Positions 12,318 to 24,380 of a stretch of 64,000 bases of DNA are shown here, piece by piece (the first letter of the stretch is position 1; the number at the start of each line of letters is the position of its first letter). The notes under the pieces were generated by a model. That model was not told where the DNA came from. It searched no databases and saw nothing but the letters and a program-made list of their open reading frames with translations. The translations under genes and the position numbers were made by a program. This DNA is from Xylogone sp. PMI_703 (Eukaryota > Ascomycota > Leotiomycetes), in contig JAJTUQ010000006.1 in the NCBI GenBank assembly GCA_021399445.1, positions 1,488,001-1,552,000 on the forward strand, read 5' to 3'.

Positions 12318-15300
12318 ATGAGTAAGATATACCGTTTGTGAAAGTGTTAGAAAAATGCTTAAATATCAAAGGTGCTAGGGCGAGGGTATCATCAGACTTC
12401 GGCGTCTCGAATCGAAAATGTTACAAGCCAGTTAGCACTCGAGCACCTTTCCTCCTTACCATGGTGCTTTTTACGCTGGGTTTGATAGCCTTGGTTGAAG
12501 TAGCGTGTCGCCGGTACCCTATTGATTCCAGCACCGAGGGGTTATGGGGATTTAATCTTAGTCGAAGAAGCGCGCAGTTGGATCCAGAAGTTGTTGTGAA
12601 TCACCAAACAACAGCAGGTAAGATAAAGATTTATGAGCAGAAACGTTAGGCCTCCGTAATTAACGTCTAGTAGGTATCGTTCCAGGAACACCTGAAGGTG
12701 CGAACCCAACGCATTATATCCCGAGCGAACCATCGGGCATATTACCTGGTCCAGGAAAGGATGTATCAGTAGCTGATGTTGGTGCGGGGCCTCTAACTCA
12801 TGTTCCCCCTGACCCAACTACCACAGATCCTCCAGTGTTCTTCCCAACTACGATAGACCCTTCGCAGTATATCCCTACTGTGATCCCATCAGTATCTGAG
12901 CCTGGTGGGCCAGACAGATCGAGTTCGACACCTGAAAAAATACCTCCTCCCGTCACCACAACAGAACATGAGGCCCCGTCAAAATATATTCCTGAGACTC
13001 CAACTGACAGCGCTTCCTATTATCTACCCGGAACGACAGGTTATATTCCCGATCCAGGATCTGAACCATCTCCGAAGCATGGGCCGGTGGATATTCCCAC
13101 AATAACGACTACAAGCATTCGAGGAGCAGCAACAGTTACGTCGACACCACCTGGATATGCGGCACCTTCTGATTACATTACAACAAATCAAGACACGAGC
13201 CATACCCAATCTAGATTCCATATGGGATTAACAACCATATACCTTCTCCCATCTACAGCGTATATACCTGAGGATAATAAACCCACCTCTACTGCCACAC
13301 CGGTCACTCCAGGAAATGCTCCTCCAGGGTCCTATATCCCGTCAACCGCTCCTCCGGCTACAACTACAGGCAAACAAGGTCAAGCTAGCGCATCTACGCC
13401 CACCGATAGGCCTACGGCGGATGCCAGTGGACATACGCATGTACCTGATACCACTATTGCAACACACATTCTAGTTCCTGTTTCTACTATTACAACCGAC
13501 GGTACGGTAATTGTATCTCTGGGAACTGCTCTAGACACTGCCAGTGGTGTGCAAACAACAACCGAGCTGGTGCCAGTGTCCACCATCGTCAGCAATTCCG
13601 TAGCTGTCGTCGTGTTAGGCCGTCCTACATCCACTTCATTGATTCCGATCTCGACTATCACAACAGGAGGAGTAACCAGTACAATTTTCGGCTTCGCCAC
13701 TGCTATCACCACCTCAAGCGCGTCACCTACACCAACTAGTATCTCAGATCTTCAGCATAGAGTCTTCCCATGGACGAAAATGAGTTACTTCATCGGGTCA
13801 TATCTCCCCACTCTGGTTGCGGTTCTATTTCGAATCTTGTGGTCAATAGTGTACAGTAACGCAAGGTTAATGGAGCCCTTCTACAGATTGAAGTCAGAAG
13901 CGGCGGGTAGTGACTCATTAAGTGTTCTGTAAGTTATCACTATCCCACGGTCTGTAATATTAAAGGAGGAATGCTAACACTTATAGCTATCTTTCCATGG
14001 GTAACCTTCTCCCAGAGCCTATCCGCGCCATGGTCACTGGCCATGTTTATATGTTCTTGGTGTCAATCACCTCGGCTTTAATAGACCTACTTGCGCCTCT
14101 CTCTTCCGAACTCCTCCTCGTGGATGTAAAACACGGCTGTATACCAGCTCCAAATGCGAACCCAAACCATCCTTGTCTTCCTCCGCGGCTTGTAGTTCAT
14201 GCATATCCCGCGAGGATAATCCAGGGCCTATTAGGGCTGATAGTAATAGCTATCACGCTTGTTGCTATAGTTGGGTGGAGGAGACAATCGGGCGTGTTTG
14301 CTAATCCGAGTAGTATCGCGGCAATGGCAAGTCTTCTCCATCACCCAGATGTGGTGGAAGACATGAAAGAGATGCAGTGTATGAGCGACGGAGAGACAGA
14401 GAGCAGGTTGAAAAGGCAGACGTGGAAGTTGGATTACTACATTGACGAAAATACTGGGGCGAAACACTATGGTATAGTACCAGGGGTAAGAGTTATGAGA
14501 TCCCCTGGGTACGGCGGTACTTCGTTGAAGAACTCGTCTTACAGAGCCGTTCCTAATCCTGAACCCGAGAATGGCAGCTTTGGTCTGAGGGCTACGAGGC
14601 ATAGGCAGGGATGGAGAAGACATTTATGGCGCACGCTTGGCGACATATCTCTGCTCATATTTATGGTCGGGCTTCTGGGGGTCACGGTAGCGTATTACCT
14701 GGACGGAAACGATGATGGGTTCAATCGGTTCTTCAACAGTGAGACTTTTGGACCGAAGTTTATTCTCGTGGCTGGTGCCGGTATAGTGGTTATGCAGTGG
14801 AGGAGGTTGGAGAGAGGTATGAAACCCATCTGAACCCTTGGTTCTTAAATCTCTCATCCACCCTACCGTAGCTAACAGACATACTACAGAAGTACGCACA
14901 ATACAGCCATATCGAACACTGTACACGCACTCAGATTCAACTCCCAACAGAACCGTCCTCCTCAACACCACATCAACCCCATATTCCACTCTCCCTCTCA
15001 GCATATACCATCTCGAACCCCTCGTAGCACTCACAACCTTCTGCTACATCCTTTCCGAAATCCTAGTCATAGCCATCTCAACAGTCCCTTTCTCCAGCGC
15101 GCAGTATTACATGGCCTTCCTAGCAGGAACATACATCGTCTTCGGCGTCCTCGGTCTCCAGATCCTAGTCTTCGCCGCGATAATCCTCTGGTGGAGAAGA
15201 ACAGGGCCGGTCTTGGACAGGGATCCCGACACGTTGTTAGGAGTCTGGGGGTTGTTATCCTGGAGTCGATGCAGGGAGGACTTTGCTGCTCTCGGCGAAG

Positions 15301-15518
15301 CGAGGACTGAAGAGCTTGAGGAGGTGGTGAAGAGGTGGGGGAAAAGATATTGGATTGCTGAGACTAGTGGCAGGGATGGTCCGCGGACGATGGGGATTGA
15401 TAGTGATGCACTAGGGGAGGATATGGAGTATGAATCGTTTAGAGCGCAGGTGTTGGATTCGTGGAATAGGAGAAGGGATAGAGGGGCTGCGTCGGAGGGT
15501 TTAATTCAACATCATTAG
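12318..15518 (+). CDS. DUF3433 family multi-pass membrane protein
   Basis: Exons 2-5 are well supported: to 12617, 12671-13928, 13987-14816 and 14890-15518. Introns are 53, 58 and 73 nt, each restoring frame. The start is uncertain. The proposed model uses a 4-nt first exon ATGA (12318-12321) and intron 12322-12395, giving about 980 aa; the first in-frame ATG without it is 12461 (957 aa). The sequence shows an N-terminal membrane segment (STRAPFLLTMVLFTLGLIAL). Next comes a Thr/Ser/Pro-rich putative outside segment with repeated YIP motifs and three copies of LVPVSTI-like units (13471-13700). The two DUF3433 modules follow, the first with YLPTLVAVLFRILWSIVYSN, and each ends in membrane helices. 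Family knowledge: DUF3433 proteins are fungal membrane proteins of unknown function. A cell-wall-facing role is inference from the Thr-rich domain. Confidence 0.82.
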
Positions 15519-16066
15519 GAGTTTTGAGGTGATTGCGGGTATCTGGTTTCGGCATAGCGGTAATAGGATTTGTATATTGTGGGATGTTGGTGTTATTGGT
15601 GCTGGGGGATTGAAAATAGAGGATAATATGAAAGGGTGCAACGACGCAAAGAGGTTCGACACCCATAGGAAGGCTAGGTCATTTTTTGTATAACTATTGA
15701 ACTGGTATCTATTTCGAACTATGATGGTCAAACGGCCTCTGTAAATTTGTTCTAATTGCTGGACTGATATGTTCATTAACTCACCCAGACATACTCACAT
15801 TCCACAAAATTTGTCTGTCATATCCAATGGTAAACCTAGATAGGCTTTCGACTCCGTCTTTCTATGGCTATCTACACAGGATAATGCAGCTCATATCTGC
15901 TTCCACACGCCATCCCCTATACCGGATAGTATCTGTGAGCTGAAAACTCCTAGTACGAGTAAATACCACCCTTAAATTCTGAGAACTACTCCTGATACGT
16001 TCCCGAAAATGTGCCCTGCATCATAAAGGTGAACGCACGTTACACATTACCATATCATTTTAGGCA
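15519..16066. other. Tail-to-tail intergenic region
   Basis: No gene is visible. The region lies between the 3' ends of the DUF3433 gene (+) and the BTB gene (-) and should contain both transcript ends. Confidence 0.45.
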
Positions 16067-17132
16067 TTATTTCGGCTTCGTTTTCATGTGTTGAAGGTGT
16101 GATTTCTGGACAGGACTAGGAATCGTTGCCACCGTAGAGTGTACCTGAGTTCTGAATGGTTCAACATTTGAACAATTCTTATGAGAGAAATGATCCCTGT
16201 CACTATAGAAAATGTGGATCTTTAATGTAATAAGAACGGTGCTGATCTGGTCAACACTCATAGTGACCTGGTCTGGGGTTTTCCGAGGCCATAAGTGGAA
16301 ATACTGGAGGCCCCTAACCAACGAGCCATAGACTAGAGTATCACAAGCTTCTTGATCTTGACGTTCTTTGCACTGCGTTACTTTGATATCCTCGTAGTTA
16401 GCGATTCGGCTATATGCCATATCAAGGAGCCTCTCAATAGTTTGAAGGCGAGCAGCAAGGATTCTCTCTGGACCTAGAATTAGCACGCCACTTAAAAAGA
16501 CCTATATCTTACGCAGTGGGTGGTTTACCTAAAATATCGGAAGGCATTGGAGACTCGATGGGTTTCTTGAGTGAGAGTGCTTGGCCTTTATCATTCACCC
16601 TGATCGTTTTAACCATTCTCGTAGCCAGATTTTCGAAGACCTTCTTTCTATGGAAGACCCAAGCGATGAATAGCCAATTCTCATGACCTGGGATCAGTGA
16701 TTCCTTCTCCTCATCCACCAGCCAATTCTTCAACCATGGTTGAACGAGCTCATAGCAGTCATACTGATCAACAAGGACAGCTATCTCAAGCAGCTCCTCG
16801 TATACTAACTTGTTAGGAATCTGATTGAATCTGAGATGAGCAATCCTGAGAATAAGCAAAAGAGCTTGCCCGTCGTCCTCTTTGAAATCTATCTGGTTGG
16901 CCTTGTGGCTCCCGGAACTATTTTCATTCGGAGAATTAAGGTCTATTGCAGAGTCTTCCGGCTGAAGAGATCGCCAGGGGGGAAACACAAACTTCCTCCA
17001 AACGGGGCTAGCAAGGGCAAGCGCCTGAGAAGATACTTTGCCGACGACAGGCTTGTTATCATAGGTGGCTAAGATCTCGACGTCACCAGATTCGAAAGTG
17101 AAGAGCTCATCATAGTTGTTTTCGGATGCCAT
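16067..17132 (-). CDS. BTB/POZ domain protein
   Basis: Read on the minus strand, exon 1 is 17132-16529 and exon 2 is 16473-16067. The intron is 16528-16474 (55 nt, GTAAAC...TTCTAG, branch GCTAAT). The join gives SDILGPERILAARLQTIERL and a protein of about 336 aa. Residues about 14-150 have the fungal BTB pattern: a short beta lead (SGDVEILATYDNKPVVGKVS), the core helix SQALALASPVWRKFV, then ALLLILRIAHLRFNQIPNKL and LLEIAVLVDQYDCYELV. The C-terminal half (KVFENLATRMVKTI and RLQTIERLLDMAYSRI) resembles the extension seen in many ascomycete BTB proteins. BTB domains mediate dimerisation and cullin-3 binding in known cases. No second functional domain is visible, so the target is unknown. Confidence 0.82.
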
Positions 17133-17962
17133 GATGAGGATAGCGCGCAGGGCGATAGTGTTGTAAGCAAAGAGCTAGAGACTACGCCGCCTCAGCTGAA
17201 AGGTATCGTGCTTCGAAGAACGACCTGCCTCATGAAGACAAGGTGGGGTCTCAGTTAAAGCCCCTCTCGGTCATAGATGTTCGACTTCCATGAAGATGGT
17301 ATTGACTAGTACCCTAATACTTTCTTCTCGAAGCTGACTGTAGCCATAAACCATTCAGTCGTGCAGATTGATAGCAGATGATACTTGGTCTAGACAAAGG
17401 GGAGTACAAGCTTGTCGCATCAGGGTACTCGCTACTTCCATATTGAGCCTAAGCGCGCTAATCGAGATTGTCAATGCCTTACTGCCTGAGGCAACAACTA
17501 ATAACTGGACCCTGGATCTGCATGGAGGAGGAGCGCGCTCGGTACCCTTCTTTAATAAGGTCTTACATGACAAACGAGTAGAGGAGAACAGCCCAGAATC
17601 GCAACGCGGAGATAATGCTCCTTGCCAACCGACAGAGGATGCCATGAGGAGGAGTAAGCCCCTTGGGAGATGAGGTGACCAATTAGTGCGAGGCCAAGCT
17701 TATTTGTTACACCACCACCATTGCCAGCGAGCTTCTGGCCCCGATCCTCCAGCCCAAAGCAGCCAGCGCCTTTGCTCGAGACTTTTTTTGTTGCACATCA
17801 GACCGGAGACGCCCCTCCGACATTTCAGATCCGATCGCCATCCTTCTTGCTATCAACAGCTGCTCCAGGGACGGATGGGATGAGGCTAAACCGCAACTGT
17901 GAGCCAAGGGTCAATAGCTTAGTATCGACCTGCCCGAGTTACCCGCGATTGCCAACGGTATT

Positions 17963-17970
17963 TGACGTCA
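17963..17970. promoter_or_regulatory. CRE-type palindrome TGACGTCA
   Basis: A perfect TGACGTCA octamer, the consensus site for CRE/ATF-type bZIP dimers, lies in the BTB/pol3 intergenic region. It is about 830 bp from the BTB start and 1.6 kb from pol3. One chance occurrence in 64 kb would not be surprising. Confidence 0.3.
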
Positions 17971-19004
17971 ACCATTTCATTGAGCAATTCTCCAGTTGAT
18001 CCAGTTGATCCAATTGCCCGACTCCGTCTCCGTCTCCAGCCGCTGGCAGGCTGGATCGGGATCTCAATTGGACTTGTGTTGAGATCTGGAGCTGGTGGCG
18101 GCTCACGTGACTCCGTCCACAACCACTGTTATTTGGGTGGCAAAACCACAAAAGGGGGGTAATCAAAATCATTCTCGCCTAGGAACCTTGGGAATTGGAA
18201 GTACTTCCTATTTTAGGTACTTTAACAAGTTTTTGTTACCCTTCCTGCTGAGGCCAAGAACACCTAATAATCAAGTGGATCCAGCTAACTTTAAAATAAG
18301 CATCTCTGGGGCCGGAGCGCGTGGATAGGCTCCGCCGCCACCGTTGCATTCCTTCATCGTGGGCGAGTCCGACTCCCCGATGGGCCCAACTCCGTCTCCG
18401 CCTCTTTGAAGGTGTTGCAGCTTTTCGCTTACAGCTATTCCCGGGCTTTTGCGCCAATCAACAGCGTGCCAAGCGTGCATTGCTTTGTATGTAAGCAGAA
18501 TCTCAGAAGCGAAGCCCGCTTCAAAAAAATAAAGAAAAGCAAAGGTAAACTGAGGATTGCTGTTTGAAAATGTCCATTTGGGGGCCAAATTGCACACTGG
18601 ATCTTGTTCATCAACCGTATGGTATGTAGATACCGCCAAATTCAAGCTGCGACTGGATGCTTGGGGAACATCCTTCGAAAGTAGGCGTGGTAAGATTGTG
18701 GAACACAGCTTTAGCACAGTGCAACCACTGCCTGCTGCCCAAAAGGCCATGAGGTTCTATGTCTGCTACACGTACTCTGTAGAAGATGCCCAATTAGAGG
18801 TGGAGCTCCAACTAGCTCATCGGTCAAATTGAAATATGGAGCTATGGACCTGATGATTCCGAGTTGTTCAATCCTCTTCCGCTCTTGCGGAGGTTTGTCC
18901 GCTGCACCAGCGAGCATGTTAAGTTAAGCGCCGTGATGGTCTAGCGCCAACATACGGAGCGTTGAACAACACTGCCCCATCAATACCTTTGGAACTACCT
19001 GACT

Positions 19005-19121
19005 ATGTCTCGAAACATAGTGCCTCGGCTCAAGGTTGAGACAGATAGACCCCAGTCGAGCTGTACCTCTTGCGATCTTAGGAAGGTAAAGGCCCTGGCT
19101 ATAAAGGAATCAGCTTGGTGA
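19005..19121 (+). pseudogene. Possible relic of a Zn2Cys6 gene start
   Basis: A 38-codon frame opening with ATG contains DRPQSSCTSCDLRKVK, which resembles the first half of a fungal zinc cluster. A GT directly follows the Arg-Lys, and the sequence after the AG at 19200-19201 (ggtgcgttgc) nearly supplies the third Cys at the right spacing. The last three cysteines are missing. It could be a decayed fragment or chance. Confidence 0.2.
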
Positions 19122-19535
19122 AATAGCTAGAGTGACCGTCATGCACCGTATATGCACCATCTGAGGCATTGGCACAAGAAAAATGAATAATAACTTCTGC
19201 AGGGTGCGTTGCATATTGTCAAAAGCTCCAAGCCCTCACAGTCATTCAGTCCGACCAGTATCACTCCCAGCCCTAAAACACGTGGATGCTCAGAATCTAT
19301 GGCTCAGCCTTGCGCTGCAGCCTCGTGTGCTTAGTAATAATGCATATGCAAATCACGAAACCACTTCCACCACAGTCGCGCGTCATCACGGACCACTCGC
19401 GTCCAAAAAGTAGGACGCGACGTGACAACCTTCCTAGCAGCACCCTCAAACTTGCTGCCCATAACACTGAGCTTTCAATTTCTCATTGTTTAGCTACACC
19501 AGTAATATGCCATTGGGAACATTCTAAATCTCACC

Positions 19536-22500
19536 ATGGAAACCCTAGCATTGCCGCAAAAGCGGATCTTTGGCGAAGCTTCAAGTGCCCGACGAAATAT
19601 CCCCTCATCCCCGGCGTCGGCCAAAAAGAGGAAACTAGAGCCAACATCGTCTCCAGCAGCGAAACTCGCCAGTTCCCAAAATGTACCAAAGGGCAAGCCG
19701 GGCGCTACCCAGCCCAGTCACTTCGAGACAGAAGTCTTGGAGAAGTTGACTCAGGATATGAATGACTTGAAAAAGAACAACTCAGAAAAGGATCAACAAT
19801 GGGCGCGGCCAAGCCTGGGAAGTTTTAATGCACATGCAGATAATCTTGTCTTCCAGCAGATAGAGGTCGAGGAGGGTACTCTGCACGGTAAAACTACTTT
19901 AAAACTGTTTGGAGTTACTGAGGTAGGACTCATTGCCACAATATTTGTAGCCCCTTCCTAATCAATACTTAGGTCGGCAACTCCGTTTTGCTTCATGTCA
20001 CCGGATTTTTACATTACCTCTACGTTCCCGCTCCAGTCGGATTTGTCCAGAAAGATTGTGAAGGCTTCAAGGCATATCTAGAAACTGCTATTGCCCAACA
20101 TCAGCCATGTATCCATTCCGTCCAGATTGTCATGCGGGAGAACTTGTACGGCTTTGTTGGAAACCAGCAACATCCTTATATCAAAGTCACGGTCACAGAC
20201 CCGAAGTTTATTGGCAAAGTTCGCACTACTATTGAAAGTGGCGCTGCAAACTATAAGCAGATGTGGAAGGTCACAGAAGATGGGATAATGACATTCGATA
20301 ACATCCAATACGTTTTACGGTTTATGGTTGATACTAAGGTATATTCTCTTGGTGATAATTATAATGACCGTACTGATGGTGATAGATATCCGGCATGTCT
20401 TGGGTTGAAGTTCCTGCCGGCGCTTACAAACCGATTTCCGAATACGAGTGTCAATCAAATTGTCAAATTGAGGCTGAAGTCAGCTATCGAGATCTCATTG
20501 CTCATAAACCAGAAGGAGATTGGGCTAAGATGGCGCCACTACGGATACTTTCCTTTGATATTGAGTGCGCTGGCCGCAAAGGTATTTTCCCGGAGCCAAA
20601 TCAGGACCCAGTCATTCAAATTGCAAACGTTGTTACCCGATATGGAGAACGGAAGCCATTTGTCAGGAATGTCTTCTGCTTGGATACGTGCAGTCTGATC
20701 GTGAACACACAGCTCTTCGAATTTTCTAAAGAAGAAGAGATGCTTATGGCATGGAGAAATTTTCTCAATGATGTTGACCCGGATATTATTATCGGATACA
20801 ATATTGCTAATTTCGATTTCCCTTATCTACTTGACCGAGCAAATCATCTGAAGGTCAAAGGATTTGATCAGTGGTCTCGGACAAAGGGTGTGAAGTCTAT
20901 CGCAAAAGAATCGAATTTTTCGAGCAAGCAGATGGGTAATCGTGACACGAAAGCCACCAACACCAATGGAAGACTGCAACTTGACCTCTTACAACTGGTC
21001 CAACGAGACTACCAGTTGCGAAGTTACACGCTGAATTCAGTTTGCTCTCGGTTCCTTGGTGAACAGAAAGAGGATGTTCATCATACCATGATTACGGAAT
21101 TGTTTAACGGAACACCTGAATCGAGGCGAAGATTAGCAGTGTACTGTCTTAAAGACGCTTATCTGCCCCAAAGATTGATGGATAAATTATCTTGCCTAGA
21201 AAACTATACAGAAATGGCCAGAGTCACGGGCGTCCCCTTCAACTTTTTACTGGCCCGAGGACAACAAGTCAAGTTTATCAGTCAATTGTTTCGGAAAGCG
21301 CTAGAGCAGAAACTTGTCATTCCTAATCTTAAGCAGACCGGATCAGAGGAGCAATACGAAGGTGCAACAGTTATCGAACCGACAAGAGGATACTATGACG
21401 TGCCAATTGCTACCCTTGATTTTGCCTCTCTTTATCCCAGTATTATTCAGGCACACAATCTATGTTACACAACTTGGGTTAAAAAGGATGTGGTTGAAAA
21501 ACTTGGATTAGTGAAGGATGAGGACTATATCGTGACGCCTAACGGCGACTTGTTTTGCACAGCAAAACAGCGCAAGGGACTCCTCACCCAAATTCTCGAG
21601 GAATTGCTCACTGCAAGAAAACAAGCCAAGAAGGAGCTAGCTATCGAAACCGATCCGTTCAAGAAGGCTGTGCTAAACGGTCGTCAATTGGCATTGAAGA
21701 TTAGTGCCAATAGTGTTTACGGATTGACTGGTGCCACTGTGGGAAAGTTGCCTTGTCTTCCCATTGCTAGTAGTACTACAAGTTATGGTCGTCAAATGAT
21801 TGAGAAGACGAAAGCGGAAGTAGAGGCTAAATACAGCATCGCCAATGGCTACAGCCATGATGCTCAGGTCATTTATGGTGATACTGATTCAGTAATGGTT
21901 AAATTTGGGACAAAGGACCTTGCAGAAGCCATGAAACTTGGAAACGAAGCAGCGCAATATGTGTCATCGAAATTCATCAGACCTATCAAGCTGGAATTCG
22001 AGAAGGTTTACTTCCCCTATTTACTAATCAACAAGAAGCGCTATGCTGGTTTATTCTGGACGAACGCTGAAAAGTTTGATAAGATGGATACGAAGGGTAT
22101 AGAGACGGTTCGACGTGATAACTGCAGACTGGTTCAGACTGTGATTGAAACTGTTCTTCGGATGATTCTGATTGACCGGGATGTACAAGGTGCACAAGAG
22201 TGAGTAACCCTTTGATACTACTTTTATATAAGGCTAATCATCCCTAGATATGTTAAAGAGACCATCTCTGACCTACTCCAAAATAAGATCGATATGTCGA
22301 AACTCGTGATCACCAAGGCTCTTTCGAAAACGGATTACGCAGCAAAACAAGCCCATGTTGAATTAGCTGAACGAATGAAAAAGCGAGATGCCGGTTCTGC
22401 ACCTACGCTGGGTGACCGTGTTGCGTACGTGATCATTAAAGGTTCAGCCGGCGCGAAGAACTTTGAAAGATCCGAAGACCCAATCTATGTGCTGGAAAAT

Positions 22501-22986
22501 AATGTCCCCATTGATACGAAGTACTACCTCGACAACCAACTGGCGAAGCCCTTGATTCGTATATTCGAACCCATCCTGGGCGAGACTAAGGCTAACTCTC
22601 TTCTTACCGGAGACCACACGCGTGCCATCTCAGTTGCTGCCCCAGCAATTGGTGGTCTAATGAAGTTTGCGAAGAAAACACAAACCTGCATGGGCTGCAA
22701 GAAACCTCTAGTTGCCAAAGATGAGAGAGATGGTGCAGTCTGTTCTGACTGTGCACCCCGAGCTGGTGAATTGTACCAGAAGACGCTCGGGAAGTTGTCT
22801 GATCTTGAAGTGCGGTTTGCCAGGCTGTGGACACAATGTCAGCGATGTCAAGGCAGTATGCATAATGAAGTTATCTGCAGTTCCAAGGACTGTCCTATTT
22901 TTTACATGCGGATGAAGGCAAAGAAGGATGTTGAAGATGCAGGAAAGGAATTGGTGAGATTTGACCACGACGCCACGTCTTGGTGA
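19536..22986 (+). CDS. pol3: DNA polymerase delta catalytic subunit
   Basis: Exons are 19536-19922, 19973-20338, 20386-22199 and 22248-22986. Introns are 50, 47 and 48 nt with CTAAT/CTGAT-like branch sites. The product is about 1101 aa, the usual length for Pol3. This is the B-family replicative polymerase of the lagging strand with a proofreading 3'-5' exonuclease. The Exo I motif FDIECAG lies at about 308-314 and Exo II as [15 protein letters not shown]. Polymerase motif A is [10 protein letters not shown] (about 595), motif [13 protein letters not shown] and motif C YGDTDS (about 749-754). The C-terminus has two cysteine modules: CMGC...CSDC (about 1003-1024) and CQRC...CSSKDC (about 1053-1071), the latter binding the 4Fe-4S cluster in known Pol3. 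All catalytic acidic residues are present. It is tail to tail with the thioesterase gene, 169 bp apart. Confidence 0.98.
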
Positions 22987-23155
22987 TGGCATCTTTATTG
23001 TACTGATTACCATTGGCATGTGTTTATAATGACCGAATGACACAGCAATATGCAGGGCGTTGGGAAAATGTATTTATCATTGGGTGGAAACGTATGTCTA
23101 GATCTAATTTATTCTCCAGATATATATCACTTCTATATTGAACAAGAGGGCTGCC

Positions 23156-23746
23156 TCATAGTCTATGTTCCGGTCTCTTCACAATCCAAAGCGCCTCCGC
23201 GCCCACTAACACATCCCCATTCTTATCTCTGATTTCACCATCAATATAACACTTCCTTCCCTTCCTATCCTTCATCCAAGCTACAATTTCCACATCCTGC
23301 GGCGTAGGAACCGGCCTCCGGAACTTAATCTTCAACTCCGCCGTAACAGTATAAGCATTATCAAGCCCCTCCTCCGCCTCCCCTCGTCCTCTCGATTCAT
23401 AAAGATTAATAGCCCCAATCAACGCCCCCATCGCATCGTCCAACAGCACCGTAAGAAGCCCCCCATGAGTCAAGTTCACACCCCCATTGAGACCCCGCTG
23501 CAACGAAGCCAAGACTCGAATCTCCCTGATGCGTCCATTGGTTTCCGGCGTGGGGTTCTTGTACAACGTCAGGCAGTGCCGTATCGTCTCGGGTGTATTG
23601 AGCGTCTCGGCCGTTAGGGAGTCCTCGGTGCTGGGTTTGGGGTCGCGCGAGTATGTTGGGATGAGGGTGTAGTCTTTGGAGGTGAGGAGTGGACGGCACC
23701 AGTCTTGGGCTGAGAAGTAGGCTTTTTCTTCCGCTGTGGGATTCAT
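23156..23746 (-). CDS. Hotdog-fold thioesterase (4HBT/PaaI-like) protein
   Basis: A single exon of 196 aa starts at ATG 23746 on the minus strand. The core NLTHGGLLTVLLDDAMGALI carries the HGG and aspartate pattern of the 4HBT/PaaI hotdog fold. It is followed by the strand-rich TAELKIKFRRPVPTPQDVEI and a second hotdog strand (KCYIDGEIRDKNGDVLVGAE). Family members hydrolyse acyl-CoA thioesters. The substrate cannot be inferred, and no mitochondrial presequence or membrane segment is obvious. The gene converges with pol3 and lies in tandem with the receptor gene upstream. The N-terminal 90 residues are less conserved and likely regulatory or structural. Confidence 0.85.
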   Translation of the reverse strand: MNPTAEEKAYFSAQDWCRPLLTSKDYTLIPTYSRDPKPSTEDSLTAETLNTPETIRHCLTLYKNPTPETNGRIREIRVLASLQRGLNGGVNLTHGGLLTVLLDDAMGALIGAINLYESRGRGEAEEGLDNAYTVTAELKIKFRRPVPTPQDVEIVAWMKDRKGRKCYIDGEIRDKNGDVLVGAEALWIVKRPEHRL

Positions 23747-24380
23747 TTTATCTTTTTGTGTTTTGGTCCTTCAAGGATTATCTCTGTGGGTTTTGATAGT
23801 GCATTGGGATATTCTGGAGAGGTTTGGGGAAGGGTTTGCGATTTTGGGTTTGGGAATGGGTATACCGAAGGTGAGAGAGGCCGATGCCGAGGTCTATCTT
23901 ACAGGAGCTTGCGATCGCTTAAATCTCATGTGTGAGGTGAGATGAGATAAGATGAAAATTTTGGAAAGTGCTTCATATGAGAAGCTCACACTTGGGAGTA
24001 TAAAGACATGATTTGGTTTCGTTTGAAGGAGCAATTCAAAATTATTTCATTTACTAAACCGTGAACCTCCATAATGACCCATACCCGCTAGACTGCCTTT
24101 CCTCAATGTGAAAGCAGGTGCCCAAAGCTAAAACTATCCCCCCATATGTCAACAATAAGAATCAAACGTATCGCTAAAATATATCATCGCAGCCCTTCCC
24201 AGATAATCCTATCGGTATCCCTTAAATATATCCAGACCGATGCAACCCCTCTTGTGGTATCCATAATGAACCATTTTGATGTCCCATTTAATCCGTAACT
24301 CCAAGCCCGGCATAAAACAACATGGACGACGATGATATCATACCCAAAACTCCAAATGTACTCCCATATGCACACATAAC
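23747..24380. other. Intergenic region, thioesterase promoter / receptor 3' end
   Basis: No gene is seen. The region carries the presumed thioesterase promoter next to 23747 and the transcript end of the receptor gene. Confidence 0.45.

Larger units (their letters stand above)
17133..19535. other. Head-to-head intergenic region, BTB gene / pol3
   Basis: About 2.4 kb without a recognisable intact gene. It holds the divergent promoters of the BTB gene and pol3. Small repeats are seen: three copies of a ttgatcc unit at about 17993-18013, and two copies of actccgtctccg near 18020 and 18390. A weak zinc-cluster-like relic at 19005-19121 is listed separately. Confidence 0.45.
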
